A DNA stretch of 64,000 bases from Eucalyptus grandis (GCF_016545825.1 NC_052617.1:51465382-51529381), one strand, 5' to 3'; numbered from the stretch's first letter, positions 22,060-34,312 are shown. Notes: generated by a model not told the origin, from the letters alone. Translations and numbers: made by a program.

Positions 22060-23570
22060 TTTACAAAGAGTTAGTATTCCTTGAAGCAAAAGGAATCAAA
22101 CCTTTGAGTAACCGCACCAAACCCATGTCTCCCCATTTTAAGTTCTATTCAATGTTGATAATAATAGTGTTGCTCTAAAAGGAGGGTTTTTGGTTCGGTG
22201 TCTAATTGATATTATATGAACATGTACCAAATGACCAAGTTGACTTACTCTTGTAGAATCGATGTCATAAAGATTCATTCACAACCACAATAAAAAGATT
22301 TCTCGGATAGTTGCTTTGGTTTTAATATTCCTTAAAATGAATGGAATAAAACCTCTATATAACAAGACCAAGACCCATTGTCTCTCATTTTAATTTCTAT
22401 ACAATACTAATAATACTAATGTTTCTCTAAAATGGAGGGTTTTTTATTCGGCGTCTAATTGATAGCATATGAATAGGTACCAAATGCCCAAGTTGACTTA
22501 CTCTTGTAGAATCAAAGTGGTAAAGATTCATTGAAGACCACGATAAAAGATTTCTCGAATAATTAGTTTGGTTCTAATATTCCTTGAAACGAAATGAATC
22601 AAACCTCTAAATAACCGGACCAAGACCCATTGTCACCCCATTTTAATTTCTATTCAATACTAAAAAGGAGGATTTTAAATTTGGCATCTATTTAAGACCA
22701 GATGAAAGGGTACTGAATACCCAAGTTGACTTACTCTTGTAGAATCAAGTTCGCAAAGATTCATTCACAACCATGATAAAAAATTCCTCATATATATACT
22801 TTGGTTTTAATATTCCTTGAAGCAAAAGGGATCAAACCTCTAAATAACCATACCAAGACCCATTGTCTCCCCCATTTTAATTTTTCTCAATACTAATGAT
22901 ACTAATGTTGCTCTAAAAAGGAGGATTCTCAAGTTGGCATCTAATTGATACCATATGAACAAGTACTAAATGCCCAAGTTGACTTACTCATGTAGAATCA
23001 AGGTAGTAAGAACTTGTTCACAACCATAATAAAAGATTCCTTGGATAATCACTTCGGTTTTTTTATATTCCTTGAAATGAAAGGAATCAAACCTCTCAAT
23101 AACCAAATCAAGACGCATTGTCTCCCCCATTTTAACCTCTCAATAACCATGTTGCTCTTTCAGAGTCTAATTGATAGCATATGAATGAGTACCAAATGCC
23201 CAAGTTGACTTACTCCTATAGAATCAAAGTTGTAAATATTAATTTATAACTATGGTAAAAGAGTCCTCATATAGTTACTTTGGTTTTAACATTCCGTGAA
23301 ATGAAAGGAATCAAACCTCTAAGTAGCCAGACCAAGACCCATCGTCATCCTTTTTTCATTTCTATTCAATACTAATAATACAATTGTTCTTTACCAAAAA
23401 AAATAATACAATTGTTGCTCTAAAAAGGAGGTTTTCAATTTGGCATCTAATTGATACCATGTGAACATGTACCAAATGACCAAGTTGACTTATTCTAATA
23501 ACATCAAAATCATAAAGATTTGTTCACAACTATGATAAGAGATTGCTCAGACATTTACTGTGATTTAAAA
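22060..23570 (+). repeat. Tandem array of ~250-bp units upstream of the thaumatin-like pseudogene
   Basis: Six diverged units each contain, in order, tattccttgaaacgaaatga-like, aaacctctaaataacc-like, gacccattgtctcccc-like and accaaatgcccaagttgactt-like sequence. The TTGACT hexamers start at 22240, 22493, 22726, 22979, 23205 and 23485, giving spacings of 253, 233, 253, 226 and 280. There is no open frame, so it is not a coding repeat. It ends about 750 bp before the thaumatin-like start codon and is reproduced in block B. Confidence 0.85.
23374..23416 (+). mobile_element. 13-nt LINE-tail insertion with 15-bp target duplication
   Basis: A perfect 15-bp direct repeat, aataatacaattgtt (23374-23388 and 23402-23416), flanks ctttaccaaaaaa. 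The corresponding block B sequence (near 49268-49283) has only one copy of the 15-mer (one mismatch) and no insert. So the empty site is seen directly. Confidence 0.75.
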
Positions 23571-24273
23571 TGAAGAACCTAATAAGTCAATTATATATGT
23601 TATCTTATTGTGCATGAATTACAATAAGAAATTTTAGATGTTTCGCATCTAATAAAAGTCAAATTACGATTGATTTTGGAAAAAATAATGGTGGGTTAAG
23701 CTTTTCTCATCTACTAATTTTCAAGGATTTTTATTTTGTTTTAGCATGGACCTTTTTCGTTTTAATTATGCTTACGAGAATGACAATGCATCTTTGTGCT
23801 GCATACATGGCTTTGCTCTATCATTCCTCTATGCTTGAAGCAATTGACAGTTCATTGGCCAGATGATTTCCTGCACCCCCGGCTCCTAATGGTCAACTCA
23901 AGACCTAGATTTTCTACCAAAGAGAGGGATAAGTTAAGGCGTCCAAAGCTTTGTGCCTTTTCTTGCCTCTCAAGAGTGCCCCGTCAAGACTTGCAGTGCA
24001 ATGGAAGAAGCACGCAATCTCGAGAAAATGCAACCATAACCCGGCGGATCGGAGGCTGTGGCGGCGGCGTGGTTCGTCGAACTAGAGAGAGCACAGCTAG
24101 AAGTGAGTCGGGCATGAGTGATGGTTTGTGAGAAAGAGAAAGCACCTGATTTTCTGACGGGTGGGCCTGATTTGCCGCGTGTCAACCTGTGTATGGTTCA
24201 ATGCACATCCAACGCGGTATATTTAATGACCTAATATTTTCTTTTCTCCCCCAGTCTCTTCGTTTTCTCCTCC

Positions 24274-24280
24274 TATAAAA
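24274..24280 (+). promoter_or_regulatory. TATA box of the thaumatin-like pseudogene
   Basis: TATAAAA lies 47 bp upstream of the start codon, in the same place as in the intact block B copy. The upstream segment (23.6-24.27 kb) is nearly identical between blocks. Confidence 0.6.
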
Positions 24281-24745
24281 CGCAACCATATGCCTCATGT
24301 TTTCTTTACTCAATCCTCTGTTCAGAATGGAGTCCTCGGATCTCGTCTCGTATTTCTCACTCATCCTGACCGGTCTCCTCTTGTCGCCCGGTAACGATTC
24401 CTTCGACTATCCATATATTCTCGAACAGGATACGTAATGGAACTTGTGTCTCCTTTGTTCTTTGTCATTGAACAGCATTTTGATGCTACATACATAAGTA
24501 CTTTGCCAATTCATACTCTACTTTCGAGTATTCACATTTCACCACGCCAAGAATTTCGGCCTACATTTATCACTGTAATTCTGGTTTGCCTGGTGAAAAT
24601 TTTCACGAATATGTAATGGCATCATGCAGGGAGTACTGTAGTGGCAGAACAAGTCACCTTCAATTTTCTCAACAGATGCCCATATTCCATATGGCCGGCC
24701 ATGGCTCCCAACACGGGCCAACCGGTGATCGCGGAAGGAGGCTTT

Positions 24746-25153
24746 TGTAAGAATTATTGTGGCCCATATTATGTGATTTATTATATGGTTTAATAAATGA
24801 TTGAAATGCTATAAATAATATTTGGTTATGAGAAGGTACGACTTTAATAAAACGAAATGGTATATTGCTTTGATGGAAGGCACCTTTTCAATGAACATAT
24901 AAATAGAGTCCGGTCCTCTCTCCACCCACATACGAACAACAAAACAGAAAGAACGTATTCTCTCCTCCATCAATTGAATACATTTAGGTTTAGTGGGTTA
25001 AGGGAGAGAAATCGGATTTCTTCTTTTGGATCAAGTTCAAGCGTAGCGCTATGGATAAATGTATGTCTTCATCTGTTTGTGAGAATCATGAAGATCAAAG
25101 ATCCTTGATTTGTTATGAATTTCCGCATCAGGTTTTATATGAATTAACTAACA
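24746..25153 (+). repeat. 5' LTR of the copia element
   Basis: 408 bp with a TATA box TATAAATA at 24898-24905, and 5'-TG..CA-3' termini. The differences from the 3' LTR are all substitutions (for example acgacttta against acaactcta), with no indels. Confidence 0.95.
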
Positions 25154-25167
25154 GTTGGTATCAGAGC

Positions 25168-26600
25168 GTTTGGTTTATGATCTCATGATTTTTCCGTTTA
25201 AAGAAATATTATAGTTTATGTATGATGATTTGTTGAATGATCCTGTTCGTAGCATTTGTTGTTGTTGAAATGTTTTGGAAGTTTCTGTTAAAGAAAATCC
25301 GAATGATAGACGTTTTTCATGGACTAAAATGGTGGAGAAAAGTTACTGTGTGTGCACAAGTGGAAAAGGACAAAAATGGAGGAATTCGGAATTTTGAGGG
25401 CAAGGAAGAAACTCGCCGGTTCCGGGTAAAATCCGGCAACCCACCGCTTGATTTCGGACCCACACCGTCGCACTGTCATGAGGAACATTAGCCATGAGTT
25501 TTCCGGTATATCGGTGTTCGCCGGAGGCTAATCGAGCGGCGGAAGCGGCGGTGGTGGAAGTTTTGTGTTCTGAGAATTTTTCGTTTGATTTGGGGCCAAT
25601 TTTTTGGTCATTTTCTCCGAAACTTGGACGCATGTGATCGTGCCGGCATGTTCTTCAAAACCCATTATTTATTTGTGTCTGGATGGGCTGCCGGAGAAGA
25701 AACGGCCAGCGAAACCGCGGCGGAACGGCGGAAAAACGGCGAAGAATCGCGTTTGTGCGCGAGGAAGAAGGCGCGTGGGCTCCACGCGCGCGCTGCGGTT
25801 GCGGCGCGTGGAACCCACGCGCCACGCGCCTCACGCGCGCAAGCGCGCGCGTGGGATCCACGCGCGGGGTTTCCCGCGCGGTTGCGGCGTGTGCAACGCA
25901 CGCGCCCACATGTTGGACGCGCGCGTGCGAGGCACGCGCCTGACGTCCCCGCGCGGCCTTATTTACGTTTTTACCCCTAGCCATTTTTTAAAATTCCAAT
26001 TTTGTCCTTCTCGCAATATATTTACTGTTCCGTTGTTTAATTAATAATTACAGTTCTGCCATTGCTGAAGATTTACCATTTTGCCCCTGGATTATAACTT
26101 TATGATTCTGCCCTTATGGAATTAGGATTTTACAATTTTACCCTTATGCTTTGATTAAGTTTTTGTCCTTGTGTGCAATTTGGTAAATATTTGTATTTTA
26201 CAATATTAAAAAATTCATATTATGAAAGGTTTGTTAGTCACCAAAGTGGCCGAACCTTGAAGTCTTTTGAATTTTTTAATATTGTAAATTGTTTTATTCA
26301 ATTACCCATGATTAATTGATGCTATGTATGAAATTGATATGTTTTGGACTTATGGGTATATTGAAGTTCATTTATTATAAGAACTTAGGGATTAACCCAA
26401 AGGTTAATTATTTTCTTATAATTCATGAACATGATGGTTGATAATTAATATGATTTGTTAAATTTGTTTGTATATCCAAAGATAACAAATAAATTTTAAT
26501 AAGATATATTTACAATTATCAAATAAAAGTTATTAGCATCATTATGGTTTATATATATTTGTATATCATAGGATCGCCCAAAGGAGAACTATGATGTGCA
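25168..26600 (+). other. Long untranslated leader of the copia element, with GC-rich hairpin cluster
   Basis: About 1.4 kb between the primer-binding site and gag. It switches abruptly from AT-rich to extremely GC- and CpG-rich at 25680-25960, then back to AT-rich. Three near-identical inverted repeats lie at 25771-25789, 25803-25823 and 25846-25866. Several Arg/Ala-rich open frames here are artefacts of composition. Confidence 0.7.
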
Positions 26601-26613
26601 TGTGTAGTTTAGT

Positions 26614-29600
26614 TTGAATCGATTAGGTGATATTCTCAAAGCATTAATGTATGAGTATTTTCTTGCACATTTGCAGTATCGTACTGTTTCACTCCATTCG
26701 CACGCCTCATCTGTTCCATTATTCAATGGGATAAATTTTCCTGATTGGAGTGAACAAGTCCAATTTCACTTAGGTGTCTTGGATCTTGATTTAGCACTTC
26801 AAGCTGAGAAACCAGCTGCTATTACTGATGAAAGTAGCAATGATGAAAAATCTTTCCATAAAGCTTGGGAAAGATCGAACAGACTGAGCTTAATGTTCAT
26901 GCGGATGACAGTTGCAAACAACTTAAAGACTTCTCTTCCCAAGACTAACAATGCTAAGGAATTTATGAAATTTGTGGAAGAGCGTTCTCAAACTGCTGAT
27001 AAGTCACTTGCTGGTACACTGATGAGCACACTGACCACCATGAAATATGATGGTTCGCGTACTATGCATGAGCATATACTTGAAATGACCAATTTAGCAG
27101 CAAAGTTAAGGACTTTGGGAATGAATGTGGATGAGTACTTTTAGTACAATTTATACTTAATTCCTTACCTCATGAGCAATATGGGCCATTTCAAATGAAT
27201 TACAACACTATAAAGGATAAGTGGAATGTAAATGAATTGGCCAGTATGCTAGTTCAAGAGGAAACAAGGATAAAGAATCAAAAGGCTCATTCTGTTCATC
27301 TCTCAAGTTATCAAGGAGTTCGAAAGAATTTTAAGAGGAAAGGTGGAAGGGGCAAGAAGAAAGGACTACACATCCTGAATGACTCTTCAAAGGCTTCTCA
27401 AATCCACAAGAAGGAACACATTCTTATTAAGTGTCACTTTTGCAACAAAATTGGACACTTGAAGAAAGATTGTCTGAAATGTAAGGCTTGGTTCGAAAAG
27501 AAAGGTAAGCCTTGTGCTTTAGTATATTTTGAATCAAACTTTCTTGAAGTTCCTTATAATACTTGGTGGATTGATTACGGTGCCACCACTCATGTGTCAA
27601 ATACGATGCAAGGATTTCTTATGATCCAAACTATAAAGCCAAATGAAAGTTATGTGATTACGGGGAACAGAGACAGCTCCAGTTGAAGGCATTGGCACTT
27701 ATCGTTTGATCTTAGATACTGGGCATTATTTGGATTTGTTTCGAACCCTTTATGTACCTACATTTTCTCGCAATTTAGTTTCTTTGCCAAGACTTGATGT
27801 GGCGGGATTTTATTGTAAGTTTGGATCTGAATCTTTCAGTCTATTTAAGAGCGATACTCTTATTGGAACTGGAACTTTATGTGATGGTCTTTACAAATTT
27901 AGACTTGATAATACTTTTGTTGAGACATTAATGACCCTGCATCATAAAGTTGGCACTAAACGAAGTTTGGTGAATGAAAATTCTGCTTACTTGTGGCATA
28001 AACGGTTGGGTCATATATCCAAAGAAAGAATGCAAAGATTAGTGAAGAATGAAATTCTTCCAAATTTGGATTTTACTGACCTTAGAGTGTGTATTGATTG
28101 TATTAAAGGTAAACAAACAAAGCACACTAAGAAAGGTGCCACAAGAAGCACAGAGCTTCTTGAAATTATACATACTGACATATGTGGTCCTTTTGATGTT
28201 CCATCTTTTGGTAAGGAAAGCTATTTCATAACCTTTATTGATGATTTTTCACGTTATGGTTATATTTATCTATTGCATGATAAGTCTCAATCAGTGAATG
28301 TACTTGAAGTGTATATTAAAGAGGTTGAGAGGCAATTAGATAGAAAAGTGAAAATAGTAAGATCTGATAGAGGCGGTGAATATTATGGAAAGTATGATGA
28401 ATCGGGACAATGTCCAGGTCCATTTGCTAAATTCCTTGAAAGACATGGTATTTGTGCTCAATACACAATGCCGGTACACCACAACAAAATGGTGTAGCGA
28501 AGGCGTAACCGTACTTTAATAGAAATGGTTAGGAGTATGATGAGTCATTCATCTTTACCCTTGTCTTTGTGGATGTATGCTTTAAAGACTTCTATGTACT
28601 TATTAAATAGGGTTCCTAGTAAGGCAGTTCCAAAGACTCCATTTGAACTGTGGACGGGAAGGAAACCTAGTTTACGACACCTGCATGTTTGGGGTTGTCA
28701 AGCAGAAGTAAGAATTTATAATCCACATGAAAAGAAATTGGATTCAAGAACAACCAAAGTGGTTATTTCATTGGTTATGCAGAGAAATCCAAAGGGTATA
28801 AATTTTATTGTCCTAATCATAGTACAAGAATTGTTGAATCTGGAAATGCTAGGTTCATTGAGAATGGTGACATCAGTGGGAGTGAAAGAATGCGTGATGC
28901 TTGCATTCAAGAAGTAAGGGTAGAAGTTCCTATGCTTAAAGCTTCTAAAGTTGTTGTTTCTGATATTGTAGTACAATCTAACAATAATCGAGAACAACAA
29001 ACACTCAATAATGGAGATGTCAATAATGAACCTCCAATAGCCGAGTCACAAGAAATAGCATTAAGGAGATCTCAAAGAGAAAAGAGGTCGGTTATTTCGA
29101 TGACTATATGGTTTATCTACAAGAGTCGAAATTGACTTAGGAATTGGAAATGATCCAGATTCATTTTCCCAAGCCATGGAATGTGAAGATTCTAATGAAT
29201 GGTTTAATGCCATGGAAGAAGAGTTAAAATCCATGCATCAAAATCAAGTTTGGGATATAGTTGAATTGCCTAAAGGATGTAAGAAGGTCGGGTGTAAATG
29301 GGTCTTTAAGACCAAGCGCGACTCAAAAGGCAATATTGAACGACATAAAGCCAGACTTGTTGCAAAGGGTTTTACTCAGAAAGAAGGCATCGACTATAAA
29401 GAGACATTTTCACCAGTCTCTAAGAAGGACTCACTTAGAATCATTATGGCTTTGGTGGCTCATTATGACTTGGAGTTACATCAAATGGATGTAAAAACCG
29501 CCTTTCTTAATGGGAATTTAGAGGAAGAGGTTTATATGGACCAACCCGAAGGCTTTTCAGTTAAAGGAAAGGAACACATGGTATGTAAATTAAAGAAGTC

Positions 29601-30721
29601 AATATATGGACTTAAACAAGCTTCCCGACAATGGTATCTTAAGTTTAACGATACCATAACTTCATTTGGATTTAAGGAAAACACCGTTGATCGGTGTATA
29701 TATATGAAGATTAGTGGGAGCAAGTTTATTTTTCTAGTTACGTATGTTGATGATATTTTGCTTGCTGCTAATGATCTTGGTTTGTTACATGAAACCAAGA
29801 AATTTCTCTCTAAGAATTTTGAAATGAAGGATATGGGAGAGGCAACATATGTGATAGGAATAGAAATATTCCGTGATAGATCACAAGGATTATTAGGATT
29901 GTCTCGAAAGCCTACATTGAGAAAATTTTAGAGAGATTTAATATGAGTAAATGTTCAGCAGGAATAGTTCCAATTCAGAAAGGTGATAAATTTAGCCTTA
30001 TGCAATGTCCGAAAAGTGAATTGGAACGGGGACAAATGAATAATATTCCTTATGCATCTATTGTGGGAAGCTTAATGTATGCACAAACTTGCACCAGACC
30101 AGACATCAGTTTTGCTGTTGGAATGCTGGGTAGGTATCAAAGTAATCCTGGAATGGATCATTGGAAAGCTGCAAAGAAAGTTCTTAGATACTTGCAAGGA
30201 ACGAAGAATCATATGCTCACTTATAAAAGATCTGATCATCTCGAGGTGATTGGATATTCAGATTCAGACTTAGCCGGATGTGTAGATACAAGAAAATCAA
30301 CATTTGGTTACTTGTTTCTTCTAGCTGGAGGGGCAATTTCATGGAAGAGTGCAAAGCAATCAATTATTGCTGCATCCACTATGGAAGCTGAATTTGTGGC
30401 ATGCTTTGAGGCCACAATTCATGGATTATGGCTGCGGAATTTTATTTCAGGACTTGTGATCGTCGACAAGATTGCCAAGCCGCTGAAAATCTATTGTGAT
30501 AACTCGCAGCAGTTTTCTTCTCTAAGAACGACAAGTATTCTAAGGGTGCTAAGCATATGGAGATCAAATACTTGTCTGTCAAAGAAGAAGTTCAGAAACA
30601 AAGAGTGTCAATTGAGCACATTAGCACTAATCTTATGATAGCAGATCCCTTAACAAAAGGATTGCCACCCAAAACATTTAATGAGCATGTTGAAAGGATG
30701 GGCATTATTGGACGTCATTAA
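26614..30721 (+). pseudogene. Degenerate copia gag-pol
   Basis: Gag (26614 to about 27520) begins near SLHSHASSVPLFNGINFPDW and holds a CCHC knuckle, CHFCNKIGHLKKDC, near 27430-27475. Next come the integrase zinc finger and core (WHKRLGHISKERM; DICGPFDVPSFGKESYFITF), then reverse transcriptase (TAFLNGNLEEEVYMDQPEGF; YVDDILLAAND) and RNase H (GYSDSDLAGCVDTRKSTFGY), with the natural stop at 30719-30721. The frame is broken near 27137, 27675, 28475-28505, 28757, 29100, 29908 and 30515, each apparently by loss of one or two bases. The element therefore encodes no full polyprotein now. The order integrase before reverse transcriptase is diagnostic of copia. Confidence 0.93.
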
Positions 30722-31109
30722 TGTTTGTATTATGATTGTATTAAGTTTATGTATTTGACACTTTGAGCTCACTTACATGTTTCTGATATTTCCTGTTTTC
30801 TATTTAGTATACATTATGGAAATAGATGAATGTTAAACAGGATAGTTTCTAAAGAAACATTATGGTTGGACTATTACTTGTACTTCTCATTTATGGATCA
30901 TGTTAAGTAAAGTGCTATAGTTGTAGTACATAGAAGGGACTATGTCGATTAATGACATATAACCGCTATGACTCGCATTAGTTTTCTTTACTTAATTGTG
31001 ATTATTATGTGATTGCCAATTTAATGAAATTTTATAGCATAATCTTATTGTGCACATTATAGTCTTCATTAAACCATGAAAGGAGAATCATATGGGCCAA
31101 GTGGGAGAA

Positions 31110-31517
31110 TGTAAGAATTATTGTGGCCCATATTATGTGATTTATTATATGGTTTAATAAATGATTGAAATGCTATAAATAATATTTGGTTATGAGAAGG
31201 TACAACTCTAATAAAACGAAAGGGTATATTGCTTTGATGGAAGGCACATTTTCAATGAACATATAAATAGAGTCCGGTCCTCTCTCCACCCACATACGAA
31301 CAACAAAACAGAAAGAACGTATTCTCTCCTCCATCAATTGAATACATTAAGGTTTAGTGGGTTAAGGAAGAGAAATCGGATTTCTTCTTTTGGATCAAGT
31401 TCAAGCGTAGCGCTATGGATAAAGGTATGTCTTCATCTGTTTGTGAGAATCATGAAGATCAAAGATCCTTGATTTGTTATGAATTTCCGCATCAGGTTTT
31501 ATATGAATTAACTAACA
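31110..31517 (+). repeat. 3' LTR of the copia element
   Basis: 408 bp, the same length as the 5' LTR, with a TATA box at 31262-31269. It ends ACTAACA directly against the second GCTTT target duplication. Confidence 0.95.
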
Positions 31518-32137
31518 GCTTTCACCTCCAGTGGGCATCCAGAAAACTCGTCCCAGTCCCGCCGGGGTGGAAAGGGCGGATCTGGGCCCGCACTGGGTGC
31601 AGTTTCGCGTCGAACAGGCCGCCAACCTGCGAGACCAGGGACTGCGGGCAGCTCGGTTGCCATGGGCTCATAGGGACCCCTCCCGCCACGCTGGTCCAGG
31701 TCTGGCTCCACGCGGATGAGGCCAAGCCGAGCTTCTATGACATCAGCCTGGTCGACGGGTTCAACCTTCCAATCTCGGTCTAGACGAGGCCCACGCAGCC
31801 CGAGTGCGAAATCCCGGGGTGCTCGAAGCCGTTGAACAGCCTGTGCCCTAAGGAGTTGCAAGTGGTGAATGGGAAAGGGAAGGTTGTGGCTTGCAAGAGC
31901 GCCTGTTTGGCCTTCAACACCGACGAGTACTATTGCCGAAACGAGCACGCGACACCCGACAAGTGCAAGCCCAACGTGTATTCTAGGCTTTTCAAGGATG
32001 CCTGTCCGGGTTACTACAGCCATCCCTACGACTCGCCTCGGCCGCGGTTAGCGCGCGTCCAAGGAGTTTGAGATTATCTTTTGTCCAAACTTTTGGGGTG
32101 TTGAGCAAGTGCCGGGTGGAATTATACCGACTACTGA

Positions 32138-34240
32138 GTCTAATCATTGGACAATCGATAGCAATGTTGACTACAACACTAAATAATAATCGAGGAGTTA
32201 CTCGATCGCTCGTGCATTTGGTCCGTGACCGTGACTGATTAGGCCATTCCCAATGCCGTGATCTCTCTCTCTCTCTCTCTCTCTCTGATCAATTTCTGGA
32301 TGTCTTTCGTTTCCATTCTACTGATTTTTCTACTGATTTTTCTTTTCTTTATGTTGGGTTTGAGTCATCGATGGCACTGTGATTACATGGCCCTTTTCCT
32401 GGGCGATATACGCTATTCCGATTAGAAAAATGATGAGCTGAAAATCCGGCATGTTTCTTATAAGAGCCATTTAATTATCAATCTTTTTTAGGGAAAATAA
32501 AAAGCAAATAATGATTTTTATTTCACTTCTACGGTGATGAATTATGAGTGAAGAGTAATGCACATGTCAGACTTCAGAGATTTCCATCGATAAGAAGACC
32601 CACTTGACACTCTGAGCAGAAATGCGTTTCTAAATATTTTCAATGATTTCTCTCCTCTTTATTTTTTAAATTTCCTCTGTTCATAAAAAAATGGGCAACC
32701 GGAAAATCTTTTCTTAATTTTTTGCTTTTGCATAATTATTTCAACTGTTTTTTAAAGTAGTAAGTTATACATAGATCTTTATTGATGTCAGGAATATAAT
32801 ATCTGTGAATCCTTAAAAATGTCATACGAATGTCTTTGCTCTCTCTACCATGGTGTCGAGAATAGAAGAGAAACAAAATATATATGTAGAAATTTACCAA
32901 AAAAATCTGGTGTTGAAAACTTAAATCGCCCACCAGTGATCAATGCCCTGGCTTGTTTTCGGATGATTTGAATGAATCTTTCATAGCTGAAGTGACTATG
33001 GGGGTGGACTAGATGGGCTCAATGGCCAGTCTCATCTTCATCATTGTTAGCAAGATGTATTCAACTTGGTGAAAAGCTTCATTTTACGGTGGATATTGTA
33101 GTTAAGACAATTGTGCGACAAGGATATTATAGTTAAAATTTCAGAGGGAGCATACGTGTTTTCCTTTGAAAAGATTAAATGACTGAGATATATTTGATAG
33201 TTGTATTACAAAATCTGGTGGATTGTTTTGATGGACAAGCATGACCTCGACTCCGGTCATTTTCGTACCATTAAAAGAAATCCATAGATTCAAACGACAC
33301 AGGATGGAGGAACAAGAAGATAGGTTCACTTCTCACATGGTCAAGAGACACAAGTTAAGAATCACGCATCCGACTCGCCCAAATCGTCGAACACATTGTG
33401 TGGGATTAATTTGAGGAAGGCATCTAGACTATTTTTAACTTCTAATACGACCTAAGCTCCAACTAGCCTTTAAACCCCACGGTCACAGGCAGTGAGACGA
33501 GCTGGCACAAACTCAAATCTATTTCGACGGACAATCAACATTCTCGGTTATTTCTTGCTCAAAACAGGGGTATGCTCGAGTAGAGGCTTTGCCTAGTGAA
33601 CCGATCGTGAAGAGCAACTTCTCAACGATTCTGGAAGAGAAGATGGCTGATAAAAACAATTTAATAATTAGTAATTATTGAAATTTTAATAAACTCTATT
33701 ATTATTAATGAAATGCTCTCGATACCTGTATGCTATGCAGTTTGATAAGAATTATTTTTGCTTAGGGACTAAAATTTAATTCCTAAATTTCTATGTAAAT
33801 TATCACTAAATGAGTAGTCAATATTTAAATGTCAATAACAGTCAAAGAGCAAGCCAGAGATATGTTTTTCTTATTATCGTAATGGTAGAGTGCGTTAGAA
33901 GTAGCATCCACTGCTGCCATAGTTTTGGCGTCTAAATCATGAAAAAAGAGTGATAAAGAACAGTGTACTTCAAGGAATATCCCTATCTAGTTTTGTTCAT
34001 CTTTCCATGAATAGTATAAAATGCAAGTAAAAGAACACATTCCAAACGATGAAGTAAATGCACACCATGGTTTTATGAAAAATTATGGCAGAACACAAAT
34101 ATGAACACTTTCAAACGTTGAAGACATCGTCTCATGTAACCATAATGAACAAACAAGTCAAAACTTTCTTAAATATTATACTGCATCGGTCCAACAAAAG
34201 AAATCAAAATACGTAAGCAACAGAACCCACCACCATATTG
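32138..34240. other. Intergenic of block A, no gene seen
   Basis: Largely colinear with 51232-53380 of block B. It contains a (CT)n tract at about 32262-32286. Segment 33446-33645 is private to block A; block B has a different GC-rich segment in its place. Short open frames in both blocks (for example 33141-33329) are not maintained as proteins I recognise. Confidence 0.5.
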
Positions 34241-34312
34241 CACCAGTCCCACCCTCAATCGCTTCCGATGCTGATCTTCGGTGCAAGGCCCCTGGCCAGT
34301 CCGCGTAGTCCC

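Larger units (their letters stand above)
24746..31517 (+). mobile_element. Ty1/copia LTR retrotransposon inserted in the thaumatin-like gene
   Basis: Two 408-bp LTRs (24746-25153, 31110-31517) start TGTAAGAATT and end ACTAACA. They are flanked by the 5-bp target duplication GCTTT (24741-24745, 31518-31522). The primer-binding site TGGTATCAGAGC (25156-25167) matches initiator Met tRNA. A purine-rich tract, gtgggagaa, precedes the 3' LTR. Domain order is gag, protease/integrase, reverse transcriptase, RNase H, as in copia. By eye the LTRs differ at 7 of 408 sites, so the insertion is young and postdates the block duplication (about 4%). Confidence 0.97.
24327..32137 (+). pseudogene. Thaumatin-like (PR-5 family) gene split by a copia element
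   Basis: Exon 1 (24327-24390) encodes a secretory signal, MESSDLVSYFSLILTGLLLS. The intron is 24391-24629. Exon 2 starts at 24630 and is interrupted at 24745 by a 6.77-kb Ty1/copia insertion; coding sequence resumes at 31518-32137. The resumed part still carries the family signature (DCGQLGC, PPATLVQVWL, FYDISLVDGFN) but has an in-frame TAG at 31781-31783 where the block B copy has CAG (Gln). A one-base loss lies near 32045-32055 and another near 32112. The gene is therefore inactivated three ways. Its promoter and upstream repeat array remain, so a truncated transcript ending in the LTR is possible. PR-5 proteins are secreted or vacuolar defence proteins. Confidence 0.9.

Noticed and set aside
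22060..23570. CRISPR-like array of regularly spaced repeats
   Set aside because: Units are ~250 bp and diverge throughout, with no short perfect repeat or unique spacers, and the DNA is plant nuclear.
25585..26044. Overlapping Arg/Ala-rich open frames in both strands of the copia leader
   Set aside because: Produced by the CpG-rich hairpin island; all frames are open there and none resembles a protein.
31508..32023. Minus-strand frame of 171 residues (and its block B counterpart at 50407-51201)
   Set aside because: Antisense to the thaumatin-like exon, open only because of its GC-rich third positions.
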